DNA from: Coprinopsis marcescibilis
Lineage: Eukaryota; Basidiomycota; Agaricomycetes; Agaricales; Psathyrellaceae
Reading direction: 5' to 3'
DNA: 64,000 bases
NCBI GenBank assembly: GCA_004369085.1
Contig: ML210151.1
Coordinates: 1 to 64,000 of the forward strand
A model generated the notes under the pieces. It saw only the letters and a program-made list of their open reading frames with translations, searched no databases and was not told where the DNA came from. Of this stretch, positions 1 through 11,262 are shown in pieces. The translations under genes were made by a program, and so were the position numbers. Position 1 is the stretch's first letter, and every line of letters starts with the position of its first letter.

Positions 1-3000
1 TCTCCTCAAGGATTGCCAACGTCACGTATCCGGGTTCGGTCTTGAGCAGAATGGAAATGGTCGACGAATGATTGGAGAGGAATTCTAATGCCTGAACCGC
101 GCATCAAATCGCCTGTCAGAAACAACAACAAAACTGAAATTTAGCCAATTACCTGGTTCGAAGCGGTGGTGTGCTTGTTACCCAAAATTGCAATGACCCC
201 ATTCACGACCTGGATGGCAGGAGTGAATAGCTGGTGATATCGTTGAATCGCCGATGGAAGGAAGGAATCGTTGTCTAGTGGTGTGTTTAATGAGAAATCG
301 CCAAAGATTGTAAACGGTATCATACCCATAAAGGCTTGATCAGCTTCGGGCATCGTATCCAAGTAATCGCACTGTGCAAGCGTCGGGATCAACTGTGCCT
401 CCAAAAGCCTCTCTGCTCCCAACCGGGTCTGTGCTATCCGAATGAACAACGAGAGCTTGGCCTCATAAACATATAACGGGTTCAAATCGTCTACAAAAGG
501 AAATGAGGGATCAGACATACAGCCCTCACAAGAGTCTGGACGACAACACATACCGGGATCAGGTTTGAGGACGGACTGCAACAACGCGTCCGAATCCTTC
601 ACACCTTTCACGAAATTCGACAAAATTCCATGCCTATTCAGCGCAGACAACGCAACATGCGGCTTCTCCAACCCCGATAACTGTACCACCGCATCCAAGA
701 GCATAAATGCAACAGTCTTCCACACTTCTGTCCCATCAATTGCATCTCGCGAGATAACCGCCACCAACCTCTCCAAGACAGGCTTAACCGACGCCAGAAT
801 TCCCAACTCGATCGGCGATCCACCGTTCCGACTGACAATGAGAGACCGGTTGGAGCCATAGGGGCTTGCAGAGAACGATGACGAAAGTTCGAGAGCCGAG
901 AAATCGGTAGATTCTTCAGATCCAAGTTGCAGATCCTTCGAGATGAGAATGAGGTGGATAAAGTTGACGAGCGAGCCATAAAGGTTTCCTCTGATCAGCT
1001 CCGAGCGGTTGCTATCCAGCACCCCTTCCACAACAGTTCGCAGGATGGAGTAGAGCCTCTCCGCCGGCAATGACCCAGCACTGTCCAACCCACTCGACTG
1101 AAGCACAAGTTGATGCCTCCTATCCTCCCTCAGCTTGGTAATCAACGACAACGTCGCCTCCGAAAGCAACACGGCCGTAGACTCTTCAACGTTGGGTGAC
1201 CGAATTGCCGAAGGAATGACGTGAAGCAGATCGAACAGCATATTCTCCCGATGTTCGTGCGGTAACCGATCAAAGCATTTGGTCAACGCCAAATCCAACA
1301 TCCTCCTCCACGACTCGAAACCCCCCGCAACACTGAACGCAACCTGCCGCCTATGGTTTTCCACCGCACAACTTTCACAAACGTAGTTGATCTCGTTGTT
1401 CAGCTGCTCACTCTGGGCAGACGTCGCAACCACACCCTGCGCCAATAGTTGCTGTTTGGCCGAAGCAAGCATCCCCAACAGCGTCGGTCGGTCAACAACC
1501 TCGCACCCATTGGTATCCTTCTTGATAGACGCTTGGAGATTGATCTGGTCGAGGTACTGCATATTCATCGGCTCCACCTGCAAGCTGTCCGCCCATTCGA
1601 ACACCAGAGACTGGAAAAAGTCAACAATCCGCATGTTCGATTGCCCAACTTCGCGGAACGCCGGGAAATCGTGCTCCTCCTCGTAATCCACGTCCGTCCC
1701 GAACAGAATCTCCAGTAACTCGGTAACACCCTTGTGATGTCCCTTTCCAGTGAGGATATGGAGTTCCAAGGCAACCAGGTCAAATACGTACGACCTAAGC
1801 CGCAAGAACGCCCCCAGCGCCTCCACAGTGGTAATCACACCCGATCCATCCCCATAGGCAACCTGAATCGGCGGAGTCTGTCGGCACTCGGGAGCTTGCG
1901 CAGGTATACTCGAGATCTGTCGCGCAAAGAAATCCTCTCTTGTACGCAAGTAACGTGTCACAAACTCGGACGTCCTGGGATGGGTGCAGAGCTGGTAAAT
2001 GACCCTGTAACACCTCTCCGCAAGCACAGGGGCGATGATATAGAGCGGAGGAACTTGCATCTGGCGGGAGTCGCGAGCCTTGCGTTCCTTGAATCGGGGT
2101 ACGCCGTCGTTGACGAGTTCCAGCAACACATGGATTGAGGTGCGACGCGAGTTGAGCGCGTTAGGGTCCTGGACGTTTTGATGACTGTTGCCGAACAAGA
2201 ACCAATGCCCGATGTTAGGGAACGACCCGCTTCTATCCGTGTCCTTGATCAACAGATCCAACGCTGCCAATCGAATAGCCTGATCCAACGACTCGTTCCT
2301 ATAGTCCACCATCCATGCTCCCGCTCCCGTCTGCAGCTCAGCATTCAACTCGCTCTGCGTAACATCCCCGCCGATCTCCACACCCAACGTCTTCTCAAAC
2401 GCCACTAATATCCTCTCTGAACTGGAGTTCCTTTCGATAAGGGTAACGAGGTTGGTGAAATATGGGGAACTCGACAAGAAATTGAGCAGCTTGATCGCCA
2501 GCAGCACCACCTCCGCATGATTGCTGTACTCGATGTATTGCGCGATAGCCGGCGCGTACCGCGAATCGAACGAAAGCGCTTGGTCAAACTTGGTGAAATA
2601 GGAACGATGGTGGACGTGGCCGATGTACTGCGAGGTGTTGAACTCTGATAGCAGAGGTAACAAGACTTCCAAAAAGATATCTTGGATCTCGAGCAACCTC
2701 GAGATGATCCGCAAGACCCGGACGATGGTGTTCCGGAAATACGGCTCGTTGTCCGCAAACTGTTTGTCAAACCCTTCCACCCCCTCCACAACGTACGCAA
2801 GCAAGCTGGCCTGAAGCGGCGACGTACTCAAGAGTCGCGTCGTTACATCAAACCCAGGGTGCACAATGAACGGTACCAGTGTATCCACCTTCATTGGACC
2901 CGCTTCTGCCACAGTAATCAGCGATTCCAGGCTGAAGCTCGCCAGTGCGCGTTCCATATAGCACAAGCAGAGGTCGTTGATGTGCCAGCGATCTGACGGA

Positions 3001-5617
3001 ACACCATACTCCCTGCTCGGGATGTTCGCAAATACATTGTCGATCACAAACGACGTGAAAGGCCCAGCACCCGGAAGTCGATATGGCTGTCCAAGTGTGT
3101 CGGGGATCGTGTTCGTGGGGACGCTCGCTCTTGCCCGGTCCTTCTCCTGCAGTCTCTTGTTGGTATGTATGAGGGTCCCGAGAAGCTTCAAGAACGGTAT
3201 CGTGGCGGGATAAAGCCTATGTACTGCTTCAATCTGCTCCAACTCCACCTCCACACCCTTTCCAGGCGCAAGACCTGCCGAAAATCCACCCGATGACCCC
3301 CTAACATTTATCACCTCCAACCTCTCCATCAACGTCCAAACGGCTCTGCAAATCTCCACCCCTGGCGGACCTGCACCCGGTTCGCAGAACGCTGAAAGGG
3401 TATCAAACAGCGCGCCTTTCAGCTCCAGCGGAATGCCCAACGGAATGAGCGCAAGCAACGCAGGAATAGCGCGGAAATGGGTATGTCCCGCGATGGTCGT
3501 CCGAACCGGCACGGAGTACTTGACGACAGTGGACAAAAGTCGGAGGAAAGCTTGTGCAAAGATAACGTCTGTTGGGCCAATGGTGATTTGCTGCGCAACC
3601 TGCTGAGGCGGGGCCATATTCTGGATGGAACTCGAAAACGAGTTCAGCCCAAATTGGTGAGGTTGCGGGATGCTTTTTGGATTGGATATGCTGGTAGCCC
3701 AGGAATCCAAAGTCCCAAAGATCGAAATCCACGAAATCGAAGGCGTAGTCGAGCCCGACGTTGGAATCGCACTTCCTGGAAGCACCTCTCCGGTTCCTCT
3801 CGCCATAAAATTGTACGCCAACTCACTGCACTGCTGGCCCTTGGAAAGACCCGTAAGCATGTCATACAATGCGGTGAGCATGGTCGTATCCTGCTGGGAC
3901 GTGCTCCAAACCGCCCACTGCAAAAACGCTGGTAACCGTCCTGAAGTAGATTCGACATATTCCAGGTAGGACATGTGGCTGAGTTCCGCTGGCGATCCGC
4001 CAGAGCCCCAGAATTGCAGGGCCCTTTCTTCAGGGAGGGCAGAAAAGAGCAGACCAATGAAGGAATAGAGGATGGCGATATCATGTCGAGGTTGTTGCGT
4101 AGGCTTTTCAGCTTCCTGCACAACGGTCGCACCAAACCGCGACGCAGCATTGCGATTCCTATCAGTCCGCGCGTTCGCTAGCACAATATCCTCCTGTCTC
4201 TGCTTGATCTTGCGTAGTTCTGAGGATGCATACGTGATTGAAGTCCGGACTAGGGTTTCAAATGACGAGAGAAGAACAGATCGTGATTCGTCTGTTGGTA
4301 CTTCGCGTTGGTCGGGCGTGTCTGTTACGGGAGGCGCGACCAAAGACGAGGGTATTGTCTCTCCCGTATTTTTGCGCGACATATGGGACACAGCCAGGGC
4401 CAGATACATGAACGCATCGCCCTGAACTGCATTCCACACCTGGGTTTCCAGATCCTCATTTTTGAACCCTGCCCTATTTTCCAAGGATGCATCATTGTGG
4501 CGCGCCTCCGTGATGAACATCGTCCACTTGAGCAACACAGCGGCCTTCAACCCAGATTCCTTCCACTGCGTCGTTGGCGCGAATTTTTGATTCATGAATG
4601 TCGTAAGGGAATTATTGGTGGCCACTTGTTGTCGAAGAGAGCCGATGTGCGTTTCGGGGTCGTTGGGGTCAAAGCTGATGTACACAGCCGCGAGGATGTA
4701 GAGGACCATGGGATGTTGTGGGTTGCTGGAAAGCCAGTCGACAAGGGCTTTGAGGTCGCCTACTTGTAAGACACCGTGTCGCGCGATTTCAACAAGGGAA
4801 ACCGCGAGCTGTCGCCGCTCGTACGAGATGGAATCCAACCGACCCTTGAGGATGTCATAGCCCAGAACACCTTGTGCTATCAACCATGAACTCAGCTTCA
4901 CACGTCATCGAAAACAGAACCGAACCTCGTACCTTGAGCAGAAGGCGCAACAGTGTTGCTTGTCGCGTTTCTGAGGGCTGTTTCCGCCCGTGCAATAAGG
5001 CCATCCAGCTTCTCGATCTCTTTGAAAATCCTGAAAGCAAACGTGGTCTCCCCAGCCGCAACGTGCCCAACCTGAAGCAGCTCCTCTCTCACGAAGTTGG
5101 CAATCCTCTTCAAAGTCGACGACGCTTGGGGACGTTCTGCCCTCAAAGACGCATCGAGCAACAGCTGGATCGATTCTGCGAGCTGGCGTCGTCGTAGGTG
5201 GAACTCGGTGATTGTGGCTTCGATGTATTCGACTGGTTGGAGGTTGACATTGTTTCGCATAACCGTATGCAGCACACTTGCAATGTACTTTTCTGAACAA
5301 TCCAAGTTCTGGGCTATGAACAAAACCTGACGAGCGAAGTCGGAGTTGCCTGCAACCTGCTTGCCATTGATAGTGATTTTCCCTATAAACCAGAGCCCAT
5401 TGAGTAAGATTCCCCGGCATCAAAGAGGAGGTGACACACCTGATTCTACCTCCCTTTTTTCTTCAGCGCTACGAGGTCCAATATCAAACAGCTGGACCAA
5501 ACGCGGTTTCTGAACCATAAGTTCCTCAAACAGCTCTTGATCGCCTTGGGGTGTCTCCTCTGGCGAGAGGTTAAGTACCCTAAGCAATGCCTCCCGCAGA
5601 CGATGAATAGAATCCAT
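1..5617 (-). CDS. NUP192: Nucleoporin Nup192/Nup205 (partial, C-terminus off left edge)
   Basis: Large inner-ring scaffold nucleoporin of the nuclear pore complex. The model has four exons: 5440-5617, 4933-5382, 153-4870 and 1-91 (continuing off the window), with introns of 57, 62 and 61 nt. All junctions close in frame, giving about 1,812 residues without the extreme C-terminus. The protein is almost entirely alpha-helical with no enzymatic motif, as expected for the Nup186/192/205 family, whose members run 1,600-2,000 residues. The start MDSIHRLREALL is the first ATG of the open exon and lies in a short divergent promoter shared with the METTL14-like gene. The 91-nt edge exon continues the helical frame (ALEFLSNHSS), showing the stop near 141 is only intron read-through. 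Family call is from overall resemblance; confidence high. Confidence 0.88.
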
Positions 5618-5857
5618 CCTGGCGACAAAGACCTAAAAAGCAACAACACCACGAGAAGAAACGGTTTGGCAGGATGATGAAAGAGCTTCAGCAGCCATGT
5701 GTTGCGCGTGAACCGCGACGTGACCTTCCATATCAAATACGAACAAATAAAGGCGGGACCTGAGGCGCCCATCAGCCGCCCTTCGTCAGTCCCGACGACG
5801 ACGACGCCGGAGGATTATGTCGCTGGACATCGTTCAGCTAGTGATTTAGAAACAAAT
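5618..5857. promoter_or_regulatory. Divergent promoter, NUP192 / METTL14-like
   Basis: A 240-bp space separates the start codons of two head-to-head genes. No clear TATA box is visible. An upstream in-frame ATG at 5699 could lengthen the METTL14-like protein and shrink the promoter to 81 bp, so the boundary on the plus side is uncertain. Confidence 0.5.
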
Positions 5858-7868
5858 ATGGCCGCCGTCGCTACCCTCTCAACCACCGAAATTGTTGCCT
5901 CTGCCAATGAGCTGCTCGCCTCGCACAGTGCGCTAATCGCGAAAGTGCGGGCCCAGCAGCAACAACATCGACGGCAGTTACATTCGCTGCAGCCACCACC
6001 GAGCGAGGTGCTGAGGCTACCACTGCTGCCTTCTCCATCTCCCTCTCCGCCTCCAGAAGAGTCGCCACCACCCTCTCCACCGCAACGACAGCTAAAGCCA
6101 GATCTTCCACCAATAAAGCGCGCCAGAGCAGTTCGATACCACAATTACATCCCTGAGGAGGAGACAATTCGAAACGACTACTCCCAAAGATATGTCGATG
6201 GTGGAGAATGGCCGCAGAACTGGGTGCTAGGTGCAGAACCAGAACATCGTTTCGAAGAGTAAGTGCTACTCGCGACATCCCCACCCTTTGATCATTAATG
6301 GTAGCAGATACCCAAAACAACAGCGCCTGTTGAACTTGAAGAAAGCCTCTGTTAGCAATCACTCGCTTCCTCCTTCGTACCTACCGTATTCACAGCTTAG
6401 TACTTTGAGCAACTCAAAGTTCGACTGCATCCTTCTGGATCCACCTTTCTCTTCTTCGTTCACCTGGGACAACCTCCAAGAACTCCCCGTGCCCTCGTTA
6501 GCTGCAGACCCGAGCTTCGTGTTTCTGTGGGTTGGCAGCGGGGCAGGGGAAGGCCTCGAAAGGGGTCGCGAAATCCTCGCGAAATGGGGATACAGACGAT
6601 GCGAAGACGTCGTCTGGGTCAAAACCAACAAGACCTCCAACAAAGGGCCTGGGGTGCGTTGCTCATTCGTACCACTTTCATCAACTAACGACTTTCTGCA
6701 GACTGACCCACCTACAACATCCCTTCTCACCCGCACAAAGCAGCACTGTCTCATTGGTATACGCGGGACAGTTCGTCGATCGACCGACAGCTGGTTCGTG
6801 CACTGCAACGTTGACACCGACGTAATAATCTGGGAAGGTGACCCCTCTGACCCGACCCGTAAACCCCCCGAGATGTACACCCTCATCGAGAACTTTTGCC
6901 TTGGGCTGCGACGTCTTGAAATCTTTGGGCGTCCCAGCAGTCTGCGACGCGGCTGGGTAACAGTGCTTGGGCCTAACCAAGAAGAACAGCTCGACTCCCT
7001 CCCCGACGGCACCGTGCACGTCGCAGGTAACGAAGGCGGACGCGGCACGCTCTGGACGCAAAGCGACTGGGACGAAGGCGTCAAAGCCCTCATGCTCAGT
7101 TCCAATTCGACGAATCGGGCAGTGGTCCCGATGACGTCGGAAATCGATGCACTCAGACCTAAATCGCCTGTGCGTCCTGGACAGAACGCACCTAACCATG
7201 GACATAGTGGGAGCTCGGGGCAGAATCTGAACAACCAGAATTCAGGACTGACGGCTACACCTATGCATATGGGGACACGGTTTAATTCTGGTGGAGGCGG
7301 TGGGGGAGGAGGCGGCGGAGGCTCAAGAGGAGCGTTGAGTGGGGGGACAATGATGGGACCCAGCTCCATGAACAATGTGCAGCCTATGGTACCCATGGGC
7401 GTCCAAGCCATGATGGGCAACGTCGTCAACGTAGAGGAGATGATGGGTGGTGCCTGGGCTGGAGGCCACCCCGGTATGGCCAACATGAACGGCATGAACG
7501 CGATGAACCTTGGTGGGATGCAGGGCGTCATGGGCGGGAACATGCAGCCTGGGATGGGCAACGTGAACATGGGCAATATGCAGTCTGGGATTCCGATGAA
7601 CATGATGGGACAGATGGGACAGATGGGCATGAATCCTGCTGGCTTTGGGCAGATGTTTAATCCTGCGGCTATGGGGCAGTTTGGTCACATGGAAGGTGGG
7701 TGGGAAGGGGACGGAATGGGAACTGGGATGAACCCTGGGATGGCTGCCGGGATGGGCAATATGGGTAACATGGGCATGCCCAATATGATGAGTGGTGTTA
7801 ACATGCAGGGCATGCACCCAGGTGGACATATGGGTATGGGTCAATGGGGACCTGGAGGTAACTTTTAA
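5858..7868 (+). CDS. METTL14: METTL14-like MT-A70 family subunit of the m6A mRNA methyltransferase
   Basis: Non-catalytic RNA-binding partner of the METTL3-type enzyme that installs N6-methyladenosine on mRNA in the nucleus. Exons 5858-6258, 6308-6653 and 6702-7868 (introns 49 and 48 nt) give 637 residues. Visible landmarks shared with animal METTL14: RNDYSQRYVDGGEWPQN, RFEEYPK, the pseudo-catalytic segment ILLDPPF (METTL3 has DPPW, human METTL14 EPPL), GYRRCEDVVWVKTNK, GTVRRSTDSWFVHCNVD, FCLGLRRLEIFGR and DALRPKSP. The N-terminus has Pro-rich and Gln-rich stretches. After the MT-A70 fold comes a pure Gly run of 12 and a roughly 180-residue tail dominated by Met, Gly and Asn, in place of the RGG tail of animal METTL14. 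Start chosen at 5858 for its good context (AAATATGGCC); an in-frame ATG at 5699 would add 53 residues. Confidence 0.9.
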
Positions 7869-8034
7869 TTTTTTGTTCTTGCTTTCACTTGCTTTTACCC
7901 TTTTACGAGGTTGGACTACGTAGTCTTGTATGTATGAATAGCTTAATCGAAACATTCTCAACCAAGAACGCGAGCAGATGAAGTCAACCCTGAATATTCC
8001 ACAATAGATAATACGTCTACAGATCTCTTCTAAT

Positions 8035-8588
8035 TCAACCCTTCCTACCCTTCTTCCTCTTGGTCGGATTTGCCACAGAGTCTGGCAACCACTCGTTCTT
8101 TGCCGGAGGTGGTGAAGGCGGGCGTGGCGTCCTGGAATCCACAAATGGTTTCTCATCCTCAAATACGACTGGTCGCGGTTTTGGTGCAGCCGTCAGTTTC
8201 CCCTCTCTCTCCAGTTCATCCATTTTCGCCGACGCAGCAGCAATCTCCTCAGCACTAACGTCTTCCCCCCTCCGTATGCGCGCAGCAATCTCCGGCGTGA
8301 CGCGTACTTTGCGGACGTTCGTTTGAAAACCTTTCGCTAGAGCGCGTGTTATATTGGCTGGATATAGATGAATTGGCTGCTGCTCACCTCCTCTTCCAAT
8401 TCCATGCACTTTTAGGCGGTACGAGAGGTACCACTTTCTAATAAAGTACGCAGAAACTAGGAAGACAGATGGTACCCTGCATAGTCATCACATGGTTAGC
8501 AGTCAGAATAGGATAAGTCGAAGCAGTCATACGTTATCCAAAGCATCGAAGGGTACTCCTCCACCCTAATCACCGGTCTCGAAGACAT
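8035..8588 (-). CDS. Small membrane-anchored protein of unknown function
   Basis: Two exons, 8533-8588 and 8035-8476, joined across a 56-nt intron (AC|G, codon Thr) give 165 residues. The N-terminus carries one hydrophobic segment (LWITVPSVFLVSAYFI, residues about 16-31) followed by basic residues, suggesting a signal-anchor with the bulk facing the cytosol. Next comes a helical region (VTPEIAARIRRGEDVSAEEI) and a Pro-rich, Lys-rich C-terminus ending KRKKGRKG. I do not recognise the family. It is transcribed divergently from the FIST-like gene, with 132 bp between starts. The exon join rests on frame closure and on a continuous hydrophobic segment spanning it. Confidence 0.7.
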
Positions 8589-8720
8589 TGCGATTATCTA
8601 AAGCCCTAGATATGGCTGTTTGCGAATATGACGACGACGGGGTAGAGAACAAGCAACGTGGGAACACTTTGGCGCTAATTTCCGACAGCGACCTCGACTA
8701 GTACCGACAAATTCTTCGCA
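8589..8720. promoter_or_regulatory. Compact divergent promoter
   Basis: A 132-bp interval lies between the start codons of the small membrane protein (-) and the FIST-like protein (+). No TATA-like element is evident, so a shared bidirectional promoter is inferred from spacing only. Confidence 0.4.
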
Positions 8721-10218
8721 ATGCCTATTCGTCTAACGACACTCCTCTCTCGCAACCACGCACTCATCGAGCAACATGTCCTCAACATCGCCAAAACCTA
8801 TTCCGGCAACGACCTCGTATGTATGTTCGCGCTCAGTGCCAGCGACAGCGTCGATTGGACCAAAACCTGGCGACACCTACGTCTCATAAACGAGACGGAC
8901 ACCGTGGGCTGCATTTCTAGCCCCTTCCAAGGCGTTGGAAGTCCAATTACTCACCAGCACCTGCCCAACGACCTCTCGAACTTGCTCTCCTGCTCAATTG
9001 GAGTTTTTGACAAAAATGAAGCGACGGTCTTTCGGTCACGCATTGCAGGGGACAGGCAGCCGCAGGTAGGGAGGTGGCATGCCTTCAGGAAGCAGCCAGA
9101 GGATGAGGTGGTGTGGAACGACAGTATCGGCTTTACGCGAGAACAGTCTTGGGAGGATATCTGGAAGCAAGGACAGGATGCGACTGCAGTTCCATTGGAC
9201 GAGCTGAAGAACCTTCAGTGGGTCAAGGATGTTGTCTATTTCGATATTTAGCTAACGAGGTCACTTAGACAGGACGATGTATCTGCTTTTGTATACTTTA
9301 CAGACCGTGCAAACCAAGGTCTATCACGTTCGCTTTCCCGGTTCTACCCTGGCGCCACCAAGGTAGCGTGAATCCTCAAAGTCTTGAGCCTAATCTCACA
9401 TCGCTTTCACTAGCTAGGCCTCTTTGCGCCGTCAACCTTAACCGTGAATGAACGGCCAGCAACCATGCTCTACCGAGATACGATGGTCTCTGAAGGTGCC
9501 GTCGGTCTCGCCCTCAAAAAGCCATCGACATATCCCGCCTCACTCGACTTCCAAGGCGCACATCCAATAAGCGACGGGATGGAGGTGACCATGTACGCCA
9601 TTCCTTTTCCTTTCTTATACCCGACTTAGATCCCCCCCAGCTCCCAAGGAAACATGATCGAAAGCCTCAACAGCTCCAATCCGACCCAGCAACTCCTCGA
9701 CGCGCTCGAACGCGTTCCCGAAGATGGCATCTCCTCCTCATCCTCATCAATGCACCGATTCCTCAACAAACGCGTCTTCCTTGGCGTCCAAGACGCCACA
9801 ACTAACGAAATCACACGAATGCACCACATCAGCGCCGGAGACCCCTCGCGCGGCCCTCTCTCCATCGTTACAGAAACCGCACCTCCAGTTGGGTCAATAG
9901 TCAAAGTACATTTCCCCCTCCTCTTCACAATGTAGTTCTGACCGCCATTCCCAGTTCTTCCTCTGCCCCTCTTCCAGCGCTTTGTCCATCTCCCCACCAC
10001 CGACGCATCCCAACAAAAGCAGCATCCAGTTCATCACTGTTCCCGAGGTACTCGAAAGCATCGGGACAGACGTTAACGACGAGTCGATACACGTGCTGAA
10101 TAACGTCTTCCTCGCCGCGAGCGATGCGGGACTCGCATACCATGCTCCTCACCACAGTTCCGAGTCAGTTGGAACCGGTGGGCCCGTTGGCACGCGTGCT
10201 TCCTTGGCTTGCAACTAG
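8721..10218 (+). CDS. FIST-like sensory-domain protein
   Basis: Five exons (8721-9217, 9269-9362, 9414-9592, 9641-9905, 9955-10218) join in frame across introns of 48-51 nt to give 432 residues. The order of segments resembles FIST N plus FIST C: an N-terminal DLVCMFALSAS strand, then FSRFYPGATKLGLFAPST, a Gly-rich turn GAVGLAL, and EVTISQGNMIES followed by a C-terminal part containing ITVPEVLES. FIST domains are ligand-binding modules first described in bacterial signalling proteins and also present as stand-alone fungal proteins of unknown role. No transmembrane segment or signal peptide is visible. The first exon would otherwise run to a stop at 9250, but donor CA|GTGGGT and acceptor at 9268 give a better continuation (LQQDDVSAFVYF). 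Family name is moderately supported; exon model well supported. Confidence 0.62.
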
Positions 10219-10326
10219 CGGATACGCCTGCGGCCTGCTCCATTTATCATGCTCGTCACGCAAGCAATCAGATTTAATACACTATTAGGGTTAATAGACG
10301 ACATTAACAACGACTAAAGAACTATC

Positions 10327-11262
10327 TCAAACGGTGACAAAGGTTACAGTAGGTTCGACAGGGTTGGTGAACTGAGGGTTCCTAGCTTCGAGCTCGCGGA
10401 TTGTGACGAATGTGGGCTCAACAGGGTTGGTGAACTGAGGGTTCCTTGCTTCGAGGTCGCGAACGGTGACGAAGGTTGGCTCAACAGGGTTGGTGCGTTG
10501 AGGNNNNNNNNNNAATGTGGGCTCAACAGGGTTGGTGAACTGAGGGTTCCTTGCTTCGAGGTCGCGAACGGTGACGAAGGTTGGCTCAACAGGGTTGGTG
10601 CGTTGAGGATTTCTTGCCTCCAGTTCACGGATAGTGACAAAGGTTGGCTCAACAGGGTTGGTGCGTTGAGGCTCACGAGCTTCAAGCTCGCGGACGGTGA
10701 CAAATGTGGGCTCGACGGGGTTGGTGAACTGAGGGTTCCTAGCTTCGAGCTCGCGGATTGTGACGAAGGTTGGCTCAACAGGGTTGGTGCGTTGAGGGTT
10801 CCTAGCTTCAAGCTCGCGGATTGTGACGAATGTGGGCTCAACAGGGTTGGTGCGTTGAGGATTTCTAGCTTCGAGCTCGCGGATTGTGACAAAGGTTGGC
10901 TCGACGGGGTTGGTGAACTGAGGGTTCCTTGCTTCGAGCTCGCGGATGGTGACGAATGTGGGCTCAACAGGGTTAGTGCGTTGAGGATTCCTAGCTTCGA
11001 GCTCGCGGACGGCGACAAATGTGGGCTCAACAGGGTTCGTGCGCTGAGGATTTCTCGCCCCCAGTTCACGGATAGTGACAAAGGTTGGCTCAACAGGGTT
11101 GGTCCTCTGCGGGCTCCTACCTTCCAGCTCAGGGGTTATCTACATCCATTGTATCAGAACGCCGTTCTGCCCCCAAAGAATCAGATGACTCACAGGACGC
11201 GCGACAGCACCGATCGCTCCCGAGAGCATCACTGCGAGCTTCACAAAGGCTGAGATCTGCAT
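10327..11262 (-). CDS. Secreted 21-residue tandem-repeat protein
   Basis: Exon 1 (11194-11262) encodes the 23-residue leader MQISAFVKLAVMLSGAIGAV plus ARP, a good signal peptide. A 54-nt intron follows, then exon 2 (10327-11139), almost entirely tandem 63-bp units. Each unit reads approximately TNPVEPTFVTIRELEARNPQ plus R or F, and the protein ends FTNPVEPTVTFVTV before a TGA. Assembled length is 293 residues including the 10-N gap. There are no cysteines, no transmembrane segment and no dibasic Lys-Arg sites in the consensus. A TATA box lies about 85 bp upstream. Function unknown: it could be a wall or matrix structural protein, or a precursor cut into short peptides. The opposite strand and other frames are also open through the array, but only this frame has a signal peptide and strongly conserved units. 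Confidence 0.78.
10330..11130 (-). repeat. 63-bp tandem repeat array (21-codon units)
   Basis: Landmark agggttggt recurs every 63 bp from about 11,093 down to about 10,358. Units end in codons for PQR or PQF. Read from high to low coordinate the endings follow R R R F R R F R R F, so there is a higher-order period of three units (189 bp). Variation between units is mostly synonymous or conservative, indicating selection on the peptide and recent unit exchange. Confidence 0.92.
10504..10513. other. Assembly gap (10 N) inside the repeat array
   Basis: Ten N characters. The 95 bases before the gap (10409-10503) are identical to the 95 bases after it (10514-10608), so the gap probably joins two contig ends that overlap rather than marking missing sequence. 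Confidence 0.95.

Noticed and set aside
6359..7630. 423-codon minus-strand frame over the METTL14-like gene
   Set aside because: Antisense shadow; its Pro/Met-rich composition mirrors the Gly/Met-rich tail on the plus strand.
10344..11253. Long open frames on both strands through the repeat array (249 and 251 codons)
   Set aside because: They are other-frame readings of the 63-bp units; only the frame with the signal peptide and unit-wise conserved residues is credible.
10327..11262. Dikaritin-type RiPP precursor
   Set aside because: No Lys-Arg cleavage sites between units and no UstY/DUF3328, tyrosinase or peptidase gene nearby; kept only as a weak possibility.
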